Numbered from the stretch's first letter, positions 8,347 to 18,215 are shown. The stretch: DNA of 64,000 bases from Rhodospirillaceae bacterium (GCA_002720855.1 PBIN01000014.1:329619-393618), one strand, 5' to 3'. Numbers and translations: made by a program. The notes: a model not told the origin generated them from the letters alone.

Positions 8347-8685
8347 CTAGGCAGGGTCGTCGAGGGGAATGTAATCGTGCTGTCCAACGGCCTGTATGAG
8401 CAGGAATTTCGTTCCCTCGTCCGTAGCTGGCTCTACAAAATGTCCGACGCCCGCAGGAGCGGTATAGCGCTCCCCCGGCTTCAGTGAAATTTCCGCATCC
8501 TCGCTGTCGGTTCGAATGGTCATTTTCCCGGTCATGCACAGAAACGTATCATCGACATTCGAATGTTTGTGCCACGGTATCGTTTGCCCTGCTGTTAACA
8601 GCAGCGTATGGACGCGAACATCGCGTGTTTCGACGATCATTTCTCTTTCAGACACGTCATAAGTATGGGCCAGAGCGTGGGTCAT
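8347..8685 (-). CDS. Small cupin-domain protein
   Basis: Single-domain cupin of 112 aa. The metal-binding motif is visible as WHKHSNVDDTFLCMTG (about residues 39-54), with the second motif around GHFVEP (about residue 83). Cupins of this size bind a metal and act as dioxygenases, isomerases or sensors. It is downstream of the nitroreductase on the same strand, 114 bases away, without a clear ribosome site. A role beside the ring-hydroxylating dioxygenase cluster is only suggested by position. Confidence 0.8.
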   Translation of the reverse strand: MTHALAHTYDVSEREMIVETRDVRVHTLLLTAGQTIPWHKHSNVDDTFLCMTGKMTIRTDSEDAEISLKPGERYTAPAGVGHFVEPATDEGTKFLLIQAVGQHDYIPLDDPA

Positions 8686-8799
8686 TTTAATTCAACGAAT
8701 AAGCTGTCCGGTTCCAATCCAGTATAGCGGATTAAGTGGGGAATGTGTGAGCCGCCGGAACGGGCAGGCCGCTTGAAGACTGTAACGATTAATATCGAC

Positions 8800-9633
8800 C
8801 TAATCCAAATCAAAGCCGTGGCTTTTGAGAAAGGCTTTGAACTCGGGTCGTTCGGGTTTGCCGAGCTGGCGTGAGATATGTTCCGACCAGCCATAGAACT
8901 CGGCGACGCCCCATAGATCGGTCCGCGTCTGGCGCTCGTCCGGGATCGGGAAGATATTGTGGCGGGTCTGATCGTATCCGTCGATTTCCGCTTCAAGATT
9001 GCTGTCGTCATAGCGATCGCGATGTACCACGATCGATTGCGGTAGGCGCTGATTGACGTAGCCGGGCGCTTCCGGCCAGCCCGCCATGACACCGGCGATG
9101 GGAAATACGCCATCCGGTATTTCGAGTATTTCGGAAACCTCGCCAATATTATCGCGCAGGCTGCTCAGCGGTGCCGTGCCAAGCCCGGCGGCTTCTGCGC
9201 CGGTAACGAAATAGCCCATGGCTAATGCTGCATCGACGGTCGCGTTGAGAAACGTATCCATATTGTTGTTAACGTGCGGCCGGTCGCGAAAACCGCCAAC
9301 GCGTTGATTGCGTCGCATGTCGGCACAAAAAACCAGCAATAAAGGTTTGCTTTCAAGGCCCGGCGTGCGGGGGCACCAGGGGGCGAGACGGTCGCGGATG
9401 TCCTGATCCTTGACGACGATGATCGAATATTGTTGCAGGTTGGATTTGCTTGGCGCCGATTGTGCACAGGCGATGAGAACCTCGATCAAATCGTCAGGCA
9501 CTTCCTCATCCTTATAGGCACGGATCGACCGCCGGGTAAGCAGTGCCTCAATCGCAGTATCCGCCTCGCTGTCATCACCGATGCCGGTGTCTTTGCCGTA
9601 GCGCTCGGTCAGCAGTTCCTTCAACGTCGCCAT
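8800..9633 (-). CDS. Nitroreductase-family flavoprotein
   Basis: FMN-dependent NAD(P)H oxidoreductase, 277 aa. The family start motif LLTRRSIRAYKDEEVPDD (about residues 29-46) and SAPSKSNLQQY (about residues 59-69) form the FMN site. A later AGLGTAPLSSLR segment matches the second conserved block. The gene starts 6 bases after the monooxygenase-like gene, with a GAGGAAAG ribosome site, so both are in one operon. The substrate may be a nitroaromatic or quinone-like compound; this is inference from the neighbouring dioxygenase. Confidence 0.88.
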   Translation of the reverse strand: MATLKELLTERYGKDTGIGDDSEADTAIEALLTRRSIRAYKDEEVPDDLIEVLIACAQSAPSKSNLQQYSIIVVKDQDIRDRLAPWCPRTPGLESKPLLLVFCADMRRNQRVGGFRDRPHVNNNMDTFLNATVDAALAMGYFVTGAEAAGLGTAPLSSLRDNIGEVSEILEIPDGVFPIAGVMAGWPEAPGYVNQRLPQSIVVHRDRYDDSNLEAEIDGYDQTRHNIFPIPDERQTRTDLWGVAEFYGWSEHISRQLGKPERPEFKAFLKSHGFDLD

Positions 9634-9639
9634 ATACGG

Positions 9640-10011
9640 TCAGCTTTCCTCTTGCGCCTTGTCGAGAATATCCTGCGGCGTTTCGGTAACGATTTCGGCA
9701 TAGATCGGCACAAACGGGCCGCTATCGACCAGCTTCACAAACTCCGGTGCCATGTTGACCATCTCGACGCGGATTTCCTTGTGGATTTCGATATCGCGCC
9801 ATTCGCCGATCAGATAGAAATGATCCTCATCCTCAACGTCGCGGCACAGCACACCGTCTTTGACCTGCGCATCCGATTTGTGCATCGGATTGTCGTCGCC
9901 ATAATCGAATTCGTTAAACAGCCGGATGAACTCGTCACCTGTCCCCGGCTTTACCCGGAAATCATAGACGTGAAAGAAATTACCCATCTTGGCCAGCGGT
10001 TCGAGTGCCAT
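9640..10011 (-). CDS. Dimeric alpha/beta-barrel (antibiotic biosynthesis monooxygenase-like) protein
   Basis: Small protein of 123 aa from ATG 10011, chosen because a GGGAGG ribosome site is 6 bases upstream; a longer in-frame start lacks one. The composition (HVYDFRVKPGTGDEFIRLF, then HFYLIGEWRD) fits the ABM/ferredoxin-like barrel fold. Such proteins act as cofactor-free monooxygenases or as helper subunits. It heads an operon with the nitroreductase and is divergent from the Rieske dioxygenase genes, sharing a 145-base promoter region with them. Confidence 0.7.
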   Translation of the reverse strand: MALEPLAKMGNFFHVYDFRVKPGTGDEFIRLFNEFDYGDDNPMHKSDAQVKDGVLCRDVEDEDHFYLIGEWRDIEIHKEIRVEMVNMAPEFVKLVDSGPFVPIYAEIVTETPQDILDKAQEES

Positions 10012-10156
10012 GGTTGTCCTCCCTGTTAGAATTCTTGGGGAAACGGTACCCCTCCAGGCAAGGGCGATCAATGTGTGGTCTCAAGGCTATGCTTGTTTAG
10101 GGCACCAATCCTTCGCTACACTGCAAGCACGCTCGGAAGCGGGAGGACCGATCTGA

Positions 10157-11431
10157 ATGCCTGACACACCTTTTATAGAGGATGGCGGGAACGGCGGCGC
10201 GATTGATGAATTGCGCTGGCCGAATGACGACCTGACCCGTATTCCCGACTGGATCTACACATCAAACGAAATATTTGACCGCGAGCGCGAACGTATTTTC
10301 TTTGGTGAAAACTGGAGTTTTGTTGCGCTGGAAGCGGAAATTCCCGACCCCGGCAGCTTCAAACGCTCTTATGTCGGCGATTTGCCGGTTGTCGTATCGC
10401 GCGACGAAGATGGCGAGGTCCATGTTTTTGAGAACCGCTGCGCGCATCGTGGCGTTGAGTTTTGCCGTGATCTGAGAGGCAAGGTCGATAACTTCACCTG
10501 TCCCTATCATCAATGGATGTATGATCTGAAGGGCAATCTGATGGCGGTACCTTTTCGGCGCGGCGATCGCGGCCAGGGCGGCATGCCAAAGGATTTCAAG
10601 CTGGGAGATTACAATCCGAAACATCTCAATGTCACGATCCGGCATGGTGTGGTGTTCGCCTCTTTCTCCGATACCGTTGGCTCGTTCGAAGACTATCTCG
10701 GGCCTGAAAATACCGAGCAGTTCGATGTTGTCTTTAAGGATCGCAAGCTCAAAATTCTCGGCTATTACAAGAACCGGCTGCAGGGTAACTGGAAGCTCTA
10801 TCACGAGAATCTCAAGGACCCGTACCACGCGACATTGCTGCATGTGTATCTCGCAACCTTTCGGCTGATGGTAGCCGGTCAGAAATCCGCGATGATCTGC
10901 GATGAGTCGGGCCGTCATTCGACGATGGCCTCGGCCAAAGACGATAATATGGAGATCGGTGAGGAAACCGCGAGCCAGATGAAGTCCGCCTTCCGTGAAG
11001 GCATGGAGCTTAACGATCCCGAATTCCTTGATTACGTGCGCGAGTTCGATAGCCCGTGGACGGTGACGATGCAGATCATCTGGCCCAATCTCGTCGTACA
11101 GCGCGAGCTCAATACGCTGGGTATTCGCCACATCGTGCCGCGCGGGCCGCATGCGCTCGATATGTATTGGACCATGTTCGGCTATGATGACGATACACCG
11201 GAGCTCGAACGGCACCGTATGAAGCAGGGCAATCTGATGGGCCCTAGCGGGTATCTCGGTGTCGACGACAATGAAGCCATCAAGTTCCTGCAGGATGGGT
11301 TCAAACATTCCTACAGCGATGAAGGTGTCGTAAAGCTGGAGCCTGACAATGAAGGCAGCACGGAGACACTGATTTCCGAAGCCTCGGTCCGCGCGCTTTA
11401 CCGGCATTATCGCGAGGTTATGGAAATTTAA
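10157..11431 (+). CDS. Rieske aromatic ring-hydroxylating dioxygenase, alpha (catalytic) subunit
   Basis: Large subunit, 424 aa. The Rieske [2Fe-2S] site is CAHRGVEFC ... CPYHQW (about residues 95-120), matching CxH-x(n)-CxxH. The catalytic iron site begins with ENLKDPYHATLLH (about residues 217-229), which supplies the two histidines and the bridging aspartate. The family dihydroxylates aromatic acids and hydrocarbons in the cytoplasm. The beta subunit follows 2 bases later. Ferredoxin and reductase partners are not in the window. The substrate is not predictable by eye; benzoate-, salicylate- or anthranilate-type rings are possible. Confidence 0.93.
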   Translation: MPDTPFIEDGGNGGAIDELRWPNDDLTRIPDWIYTSNEIFDRERERIFFGENWSFVALEAEIPDPGSFKRSYVGDLPVVVSRDEDGEVHVFENRCAHRGVEFCRDLRGKVDNFTCPYHQWMYDLKGNLMAVPFRRGDRGQGGMPKDFKLGDYNPKHLNVTIRHGVVFASFSDTVGSFEDYLGPENTEQFDVVFKDRKLKILGYYKNRLQGNWKLYHENLKDPYHATLLHVYLATFRLMVAGQKSAMICDESGRHSTMASAKDDNMEIGEETASQMKSAFREGMELNDPEFLDYVREFDSPWTVTMQIIWPNLVVQRELNTLGIRHIVPRGPHALDMYWTMFGYDDDTPELERHRMKQGNLMGPSGYLGVDDNEAIKFLQDGFKHSYSDEGVVKLEPDNEGSTETLISEASVRALYRHYREVMEI

Positions 11432-11433
11432 AA

Positions 11434-11949
11434 ATGGCGTCTTCCAACCCCGCGGCCACCAACCTGTCGCCGGACGAAGCCCGTGCGCTGCGTTTCGAAA
11501 TCGAAGAATTCAATACCGAATATGCCCGGATTCTGGATGAGCAGGATATCGATGCCTGGCCGGATTTTTTTACGGCGGATGGGTTTTACCGCGTTACCGC
11601 CAAGGAAAATTTCGATGACGATCTGCCGGTTGGGCTGGTGTGGTGCGATGGCCGGCCGATGATGAAGGACCGTGCCGCGGCGGTAAAAACCACTATGGTG
11701 CACGCACCGCGCTATTTGCGGCACTACAACAGCAATGTCCGCGTCACCGGGGTCGATGCCGATGGAACCATCAATTCCGAGTCCAACTATCTCGTCGTGG
11801 AGACGTTGATGGAGGAAGAAACCCGTATCTTTCAGGCGGGTCTTTACATCGATCAGTTTGTCCGCGATGACGGTGTTTTACGGCTCAAGGCCCGCGATTG
11901 CGTCTATGACAGCCTGCTGATCCCCAATGACATGGTCTATCCGGTTTAA
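11434..11949 (+). CDS. Ring-hydroxylating dioxygenase, beta (small) subunit
   Basis: Structural small subunit, 171 aa, of the SnoaL/NTF2-like fold that builds the alpha3-beta3 hexamer. Typical features are the N-terminal helix with EFNTEYARILDEQDIDAWPDFF and the central block HAPRYLRHYNSNVRV. It starts 2 bases after the alpha-subunit stop, so translation is coupled. The C-terminal DCVYDSLLIPNDMVYPV matches the conserved end of beta subunits. Confidence 0.92.
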   Translation: MASSNPAATNLSPDEARALRFEIEEFNTEYARILDEQDIDAWPDFFTADGFYRVTAKENFDDDLPVGLVWCDGRPMMKDRAAAVKTTMVHAPRYLRHYNSNVRVTGVDADGTINSESNYLVVETLMEEETRIFQAGLYIDQFVRDDGVLRLKARDCVYDSLLIPNDMVYPV

Positions 11950-12046
11950 GTATCTAATTTTACTGATATTTTGGTTGAATCCTTAGGGTCTTTTTGACAA
12001 AATCCCGCCGGGTTGGCATTGGAAGTTGAGATAATATAGAGGTGCG

Positions 12047-13995
12047 GTGCATGCCGCGCGGGGGCCAAGAGTGAATACCAGCCTGGAGTCCAGTTCTCCT
12101 CGCAAGAACAGTTTGCGTGTTCGACTCGCCATGACAACGGCGCTGGCGGGTATTCTGTTCAGCTATGGCGGGCGCCAGGTCTACGCAGGAACATGTACCG
12201 GCGGCGGCGGTATCTATTCCTGTTCCGGCGCTGCTAATCCCGTCACCGATGTCACGCAGATGCTCAATTCTGGCGGCCCACTGACGGTAACGACCACCGC
12301 TGGATTCGGGATCGACACCACAGCTGGTGTTTTCACCAACGCGATTGAGCTTACCGGAAGCAGTGGAATATCGTTCACTGACAACAATTCTGCTGCCATT
12401 TCTGGAAGCGGCTACGGAATATACGCTCTCAACTCTGGAACAGGATCGATCGCGATAACGACCACCGGGACGGTAACCGGAACAGGTACTTTCGCTATCT
12501 ATGCGGATAATTCGGCCACAGGCAGTCTGGCGATTAACGCCCATAAAATTTCGGGTCTCCGCGGAATTTATGCTGACAACAGCGGGACAGGGACGACCAA
12601 TGTAAACGTCACCGGGACCGTTAATACGACTGACTTCGGTATTTACGTCGATAACAGCAATACAAGCGGCGATATTACGATCTCAACAGGCGCGATAACG
12701 TCGGGCGACGATTCAATCGGTGTCGATCATCGGGGCGGCACCGCCAACATTACGGTGACCGGGTCAATCAATTCCGGCAATCACGGCATATATGTCGATC
12801 AGGGCAGCACGGCCGGCGACCTGACGATTTCCACCCAGGCAGTAACGGCAGCAGACGATTACGGCATTCGCGTCGATAGTGCAGCTTCTGCGGTAAACAT
12901 AACCGCGACCGGAACGGTTTCCGCGGATTTTGCGGCGATCTCGGTTGATACCCGGTCAACGAATTCGTCTGCTATTACGATCAATGCTGCATCTGCCACC
13001 GGTTCGGAATATGGCGTTTATATCCGACAAGACGGTACCGGAGATGTCGCGGTAACCGCGACCGGCGCCGTTTCTGGAGGCACGGCAGGCATTTATGCCA
13101 TGATGGACAGTACCGCTACCGGGACTGTGTCGGTAACAGTGAGTGGCTCCGTTTCCTCCAGTAGCGGCAATGGTATCCATATTGATCAGGACGCCGGATA
13201 TTCAAATACGCAGACGATTAATCTGAATTCCGGTGCGGCGGTAAGCGGGAACAATGCTGCAATTCTCACTACCAACGGCAACGCAACGGTTACCGTTAAT
13301 AGCGGTGCCAGCGTGACGGGCGGTATCCAGCTCGGAGCCAATAACGATCACATTATTTTCGATGGTGGTGATTTTTCGGCCGTCACCCTGCTTGACGGCG
13401 GTGATGACGCTTCTTCAGCCGATGGCCAGATCGATACCCTGACCTTCCGAAACGTCTCGGGATCCGTGGCAGGCAATATTATTCAAAATATGGAACGTAC
13501 TGTCGTCGATGCCGGCGCAAAAATGTCAATAACCGGCACTGTAACCACTGAAAAACTCTCGGTCAGCAATGGCGGTGAGCTCGGCGGTAGTCTGACCCTG
13601 AATGGCGATTTGATTGTCGATACCGGCGTGCTCAAGATTGCTGCGGGGGACATAATCAACGTATCGGGGCTCCTTGAAATTGGCGCCGGCGCGACAGTCG
13701 AATTTGATTTCGACAGCTTTGCCCCGGACCGATCGATGTTGCCAGCTTCTTTACCGGTACCGCTCCGAACTTTCTCGCAGGGTTTCTCAGTACCAATTTC
13801 CTGCTGATCACTGAAAATGCAGGATCGGTCGGTCAACTGCTTGAATTTGGTTTTGGCGGCGACAGCGTGTTTCTTACGGCGCAGCTTGAAGGCGGCGGCG
13901 GTGGATCACCGGTTTCAGAACCGGCAGGGGCGCTCGTGCTTGGCGCATGACTGTTGGGTGTCGCCGGGCTCCGGCGGCGTCGGCGCCGGAATTAG
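12047..13995 (+). pseudogene. Broken gene for a repetitive surface protein with VSEP sorting tail
   Basis: The open part (12047-13807) encodes a signal peptide ending near GGRQVYAG and a long Gly/Thr/Asn-rich beta-helix-like region with repeats of the form GIYADNS / GIYVDNS. The frame then ends with unrelated residues. Shifting by one base near 13721-13732 restores IDVASFFTGTAPNF and continues to SPVSEPAGALVLGA, where TGA (13948-13950) interrupts the hydrophobic helix, followed by LLGVAGLRRRRRR. So there are two lesions: an apparent single-base loss and a nonsense codon. The start (GTG 12047 or GTG 12071) is uncertain. Either lesion alone would remove the anchor. Confidence 0.72.
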
Positions 13996-14005
13996 ACGCC
14001 AGGCT

Positions 14006-15217
14006 TTATCCGAGATAATCCGCGATCATATAGGCGAACACCTTGGCCGTGTCTCGCGTGCGGTCAACTGAGGAACAGTCATCGTCCGTATGGGCGAACC
14101 TATCTTCGCCGCTGCCGTAGTTGGCACACGGTATTCCGACATGATTGAGATAGCCCTGATCGAACGCGGTCGTGGTGTAAAAAGTCTCAGGTGGTTCGCC
14201 GAGCATCTCTTCTGCGGCATTGCAGACCGCCTGTACGATGGGCGAATCCATATCCACCAATGACGGATACATAAAAGGCCCTTCCTTCATCTCGACCTGC
14301 CATTTCATGCCGCTCGGCGGGTCTTCCATGCCATCGACCTGCATCACAATCTTGCGGATGTCTTCCCATTTTTCATGCGGGTCATCGCCCGGCAGCAGGC
14401 GACGATCGAGAGTGATCTCACATTCGCCCTGGATGGTGTGGGTGGAATCGGGGAAGCTTCGGATGTGATTGACCGCGAACGTCGGCTTGCCAAGCGCCGG
14501 ATGCTCACCGGTCAGTTCGAGCTGGTCCTCAAGCCGGTCGATGATTTCGCGGGCGCCGGTGATGGCGTTGCAGGCACGGTGTGGCGCGCTCGAATGGCCG
14601 GGGACGCCTTTGACGGTCACGAAAGTGTCGATGCGCCCGCGATTGCCGAGCGTCAATTTCAGGCTTGTGCCGCCAAGGATCGCCATGTCGGCGCGGACGC
14701 CTTCCCCCTCGACAACGCTGGTGATGGCGTCGTGGCGTCCGGTTTCCCCTGATACGCAACACAGGAAGACCAGCTGCCCGTTGATGGGGAGGTCAGAAGC
14801 GATCATCGTCTCCATCGCGTGCAGCATGGCGGCCATCGTGCCTTTCTGTTCGCTGGCGCCTTTGCCGAGCACCACCTCACCCGGCAGGTCGTACTGGGCA
14901 CCGTCGGCTACATCACCGTCATAGGCGTTTTTCATCGTCGATTGCGGCTGGTTCATGGCGTTACTGATAAACATCAGCGATTTGCCGGTTGTGTTCTCGC
15001 CATATGTTGCGATCAGGTTGTCCATGCCATCGTAACGGATGTCGGAGATTCCCATTTCACGCAGGCGGGGCTCGACAGCTGTTCGGATAAACTCGGCGAG
15101 CAGAGGTTCAGCCTCGAACTTGTCGGTCTGTGGACTTGGCACTTTGACGAGCTCCACCAGAATGTCCTTAACCCGGTCCGTCGAAATAGCGTTTTCAATG
15201 GTTTCTTTGATGCCCAT
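14006..15217 (-). CDS. M20-family (ArgE/DapE-like) metallopeptidase with altered metal site
   Basis: Cytoplasmic peptidase/deacylase fold, 403 aa. The overall M20 layout is present: catalytic domain, a dimerisation insert with GHSSAPHRACNAI (about residues 215-227) and a C-terminal AHTDDD. The usual HxD metal motif is replaced by SNAMNQP (about residue 85), the bridging Asp in GxGxxDxKG is Glu (GKGASEQKG) and the DEE motif reads SGETG. I recall a divergent M20 branch with AM..P in this position, so it may be a natural subfamily with a different chemistry. Function unknown. Confidence 0.82.
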   Translation of the reverse strand: MGIKETIENAISTDRVKDILVELVKVPSPQTDKFEAEPLLAEFIRTAVEPRLREMGISDIRYDGMDNLIATYGENTTGKSLMFISNAMNQPQSTMKNAYDGDVADGAQYDLPGEVVLGKGASEQKGTMAAMLHAMETMIASDLPINGQLVFLCCVSGETGRHDAITSVVEGEGVRADMAILGGTSLKLTLGNRGRIDTFVTVKGVPGHSSAPHRACNAITGAREIIDRLEDQLELTGEHPALGKPTFAVNHIRSFPDSTHTIQGECEITLDRRLLPGDDPHEKWEDIRKIVMQVDGMEDPPSGMKWQVEMKEGPFMYPSLVDMDSPIVQAVCNAAEEMLGEPPETFYTTTAFDQGYLNHVGIPCANYGSGEDRFAHTDDDCSSVDRTRDTAKVFAYMIADYLG

Positions 15218-15404
15218 GCCAAATTTTCTCCCCCAGAATTACGTTTAGATGGTGCCTATTATAGCCTAACGACAGTGCGACCTCATCCGTCACGCCAACC
15301 GGCGATTCTATTGCGTTTTCTTAACGAATGATTAATCCGACATTCTCACAATAGAAGAGATTGGAACCGGTGTAGAGGTGCGCCGGTGATTGCGGAGATT
15401 TGCC

Positions 15405-16367
15405 GTGGGTTTATCGGTATCCAAAAAATCGTCTGGCGGCGGAACATCGTTTAAGGCGCGATTTGCCGCATGGTGGCACGGTACCGAGGTGCGCGAGTCG
15501 CTCGAAGAGGCCGAGCCAGACTTTGACGATGGAGAATATGAGGAGGTCGAACTCGGAGCCGACGGAGCGCCAGAGGCAGATACAGCCGCCGCATCGCCCG
15601 ATTCCTGGTCTGAGGCCAAATGTGAAATTGCCAAGGGTTTATGGACGCCAGGTTTTATCTCTCCCGGAGGCTCAGAATATGTAGAGGAACTCGTTGCTGG
15701 TTGCGAATTGAGTTCCGATGAAACCATGCTCGAGGTTGGGCTCGGTATGGGCGGCACAACAACCACGGTCATTGGTAAATTTGGCAATTATGTCACGGGT
15801 TACGAGAAGGACGAAAACCTCGCTGCTGAAGCCAAGAAAACGGCGGTTGAATACGATATGGATGAAAAACTCGATATCGTGAAGCAGGAATTTGATCTCG
15901 CAAAGGTTAAGACCAACTATTTCCGTGCCGCATTGATGCGGGAAGTTCTTTACACGATGGTGGATAAGGAAATCGTCGTCGGCAAGATTTGCGATTCTCT
16001 CAAAGAGGGAGAATCCTTTCTTATCATGACTGATTTTCTCTTTGATGAAGGGACGCAGTCCGAGGATCTGGAGGCGTGGAAGGAAACGCAGCCGAAGCCC
16101 GTCCATCCCTGGACTGCTGACGCCCTAAAATCCTGCCTGGAGGATCACGGCGTTTTGGCTCGTATAATAGAGGATGAAAGCGATCGGTACTCGGGAATGG
16201 TCCGGAGCGCCTGGGCGAATTATTTAAATGAAATCAAGGGGCAGACAGTCAGTGAGGATTTCGGACGCCAATTGGTGCATGAAGCGCAATACTGGTTGCT
16301 ATTGACGGCTGCTCTGGACTCCGGAGGCCTGAAATACTATCGCGTTGAGGGCATTAAATCGTCATAG
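15405..16367 (+). CDS. SAM-dependent methyltransferase-like protein
   Basis: Class I methyltransferase fold, 320 aa from GTG 15405, which has GGAG 9 bases upstream; a TTG at 15390 is less well placed. After an acidic, low-complexity N-terminus (about residues 35-70, many Glu/Asp/Ala), the SAM motif LEVGLGMGGTTTTV appears near residue 108 and the acidic partner GYEKDE near 131. The substrate is not evident. It stands alone between a divergent M20 peptidase gene and rpmJ. Confidence 0.72.
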   Translation: MGLSVSKKSSGGGTSFKARFAAWWHGTEVRESLEEAEPDFDDGEYEEVELGADGAPEADTAAASPDSWSEAKCEIAKGLWTPGFISPGGSEYVEELVAGCELSSDETMLEVGLGMGGTTTTVIGKFGNYVTGYEKDENLAAEAKKTAVEYDMDEKLDIVKQEFDLAKVKTNYFRAALMREVLYTMVDKEIVVGKICDSLKEGESFLIMTDFLFDEGTQSEDLEAWKETQPKPVHPWTADALKSCLEDHGVLARIIEDESDRYSGMVRSAWANYLNEIKGQTVSEDFGRQLVHEAQYWLLLTAALDSGGLKYYRVEGIKSS

Positions 16368-16451
16368 AGACCAACGTCGCACCGCGTTGACAAAGCGGTC
16401 GCTGCTCACTATGTTCTCGCCTCCGCAGCAAAATGTGCAGAAAGTAGTCCG

Positions 16452-16577
16452 ATGAAGGTCGCAAACTCGCTTAAAACATTAAAGTCACGCGATAAGAATT
16501 GCCGCGTTATTCGCCGCAAAGGCCGTGTATACGTTATCAATAAGCAAAACCCGCGGTTTAAGGCGCGTCAGGGTTAG
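16452..16577 (+). CDS. rpmJ: 50S ribosomal protein L36
   Basis: A 41-residue basic protein starting [17 protein letters not shown] and ending NPRFKARQG, the alphaproteobacterial form of L36. It has the usual Lys/Arg-rich composition and the VYVINK segment. It is a stand-alone gene, as in many alphaproteobacteria, and is followed by a strong rho-independent terminator. Confidence 0.93.
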   Translation: MKVANSLKTLKSRDKNCRVIRRKGRVYVINKQNPRFKARQG

Positions 16578-16600
16578 TTTGCCCCCAACGGATTTTTGCG

Positions 16601-16627
16601 AACCGCGCCCGTGGCGCGGTTTTTTTG
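16601..16627 (+). terminator. Rho-independent terminator after rpmJ
   Basis: A perfect 9-base GC-rich stem AACCGCGCC / GGCGCGGTT with a CGT loop is followed directly by a T-run. It lies 24 bases after the L36 stop codon. Confidence 0.92.
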
Positions 16628-16727
16628 TGCCCTCAAATGTAAGTTGATGGGTTGCGCTTGCCCTCTATGCGACCAGTATTGTTTACTTTGTGATACAGAT
16701 GCCTTGATCGAATAGGGCCTTGATTTC

Positions 16728-18215
16728 ATGGAAATGCCGGAACCGGATGCGGCCATAATTGCGAGACGGGCCGCTATTGTTGAAGAGCTTAGAAGAATAG
16801 TGCCGGCGGAGTCGGTAATTGCCGAGGAAGAAGGGCTGCGTGCCTACGAGTGCGACGGGCTGACTGCTTACCGGCAATTGCCGCTGATCGTCGTATTGCC
16901 AGAATCCACGCAGCAGATTTCCCGAATTTTGAAATATTGTCATGAGGCCAATGTAAAGATCGTCCCGAGGGGTGCAGGTACATCATTATCAGGCGGCGCT
17001 TTACCCTTGGCTGATGCGATCACGCTGGGGCTCGGCAAACTGAACCAGATTCTCGAAATTGATTACAGTAACCGATGTGTTGTCACACAGCCGGGTGTTA
17101 CGAACTTGGCCATATCGCAGGCTGTGGATGGTGATGGCTTTTATTATGCGCCTGATCCCTCCAGTCAGATCGCCTGTACGATCGGCGGAAATGTTGCTGA
17201 AAATTCCGGTGGGGTTCACTGTCTGAAATACGGGCTGACGACCAATAACCTTCTCGGGCTCGAAATCGTATTGATGGATGGTGAAGTCATTCGGCTAGGC
17301 GGCAAACACCTTGATTCCGGCGGCTATGACCTGATGGGTATCATAACCGGATCAGAAGGACTCCTCGGTGTTATCACGGAAATTACAGTTCGTATTCTTG
17401 CCAAACCGCCCGCTGCAAGGGCTCTGTTGATTGGGTTCGATACCAGCGAAGAAGCGGGGAGCTGCGTGGCAGCGATCATCGCAGCAGGAATTATACCCGG
17501 CGGCATGGAAATGATGGACCGCAAGGCGATTCATGCCGTCGAGGATTTCGTTCATGCAGGATATCCGCTTGATGTCGAAGCGATATTGATCGTCGAACTC
17601 GACGGTCCTGACGAAGAGGTCGAGTATTTGACCGGAAAAGTCGAACAAATTGCTCGGGAAACCGGTGCCCGTCTGGTACGCGCCAGCCAGAGCGAAGATG
17701 AGCGGCAACTGTTTTGGGCAGGCCGCAAGGCGGCGTTTCCTGCAGTAGGCAGAATTTCACCTGATTACTACTGTATGGACGGCACAATCCCCCGTCACAA
17801 ATTGCCTGAAGTCCTGAAACGTATGTCGGAGGCTTCCGAGCGCTACGGACTTGGCGTTGCCAACGTGTTTCATGCTGGAGATGGAAATTTGCACCCGCTT
17901 ATTCTGTATGATGCGAACGTGCCGGGTGACTTGGAAAAAGCCGAGGAATTTGGCGCCGAAATTCTTACTTTATGTGTCGAGGTTGGCGGTGTGTTGACAG
18001 GCGAGCACGGCGTTGGCGTTGAGAAGCGTGATCTAATGGAAACCATGTTCACCGAGATCGATCTCAAGCAACAGCAACGCGTTAAATGTGCCTTTGATCC
18101 AGCACAACTCCTGAATCCGGGTAAGGTCTTTCCGACATTGCATCGCTGCGCGGAATTGGGGCGCGTTCATATTCAAAGCGGTGAAATGCGGTTTCCGGAT
18201 TTACCCAGATTTTGA
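16728..18215 (+). CDS. glcD: Glycolate oxidase FAD-binding subunit GlcD
   Basis: FAD-linked subunit that oxidises glycolate to glyoxylate, 495 aa. The FAD_binding_4 domain occupies about residues 50-230 (PRGAGTSLSGGALP, then IGGNVAENSGGVHCLKYG). The C-terminal FAD-oxidase domain contains NVFHAGDGNLHP and GEHGVGVEKRDLM. Length and motifs match GlcD closely. The stop overlaps the glcE start (TGATG), so glcDEF is one operon. D-lactate dehydrogenases are close relatives, but the three-gene context supports glycolate oxidase. Confidence 0.93.
   Translation: MEMPEPDAAIIARRAAIVEELRRIVPAESVIAEEEGLRAYECDGLTAYRQLPLIVVLPESTQQISRILKYCHEANVKIVPRGAGTSLSGGALPLADAITLGLGKLNQILEIDYSNRCVVTQPGVTNLAISQAVDGDGFYYAPDPSSQIACTIGGNVAENSGGVHCLKYGLTTNNLLGLEIVLMDGEVIRLGGKHLDSGGYDLMGIITGSEGLLGVITEITVRILAKPPAARALLIGFDTSEEAGSCVAAIIAAGIIPGGMEMMDRKAIHAVEDFVHAGYPLDVEAILIVELDGPDEEVEYLTGKVEQIARETGARLVRASQSEDERQLFWAGRKAAFPAVGRISPDYYCMDGTIPRHKLPEVLKRMSEASERYGLGVANVFHAGDGNLHPLILYDANVPGDLEKAEEFGAEILTLCVEVGGVLTGEHGVGVEKRDLMETMFTEIDLKQQQRVKCAFDPAQLLNPGKVFPTLHRCAELGRVHIQSGEMRFPDLPRF

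Noticed and set aside
10262..11407. A 381-codon open frame antisense to the dioxygenase alpha subunit.
   Set aside because: The sense protein has complete Rieske and iron motifs; the antisense frame is a codon-bias shadow with no family features.
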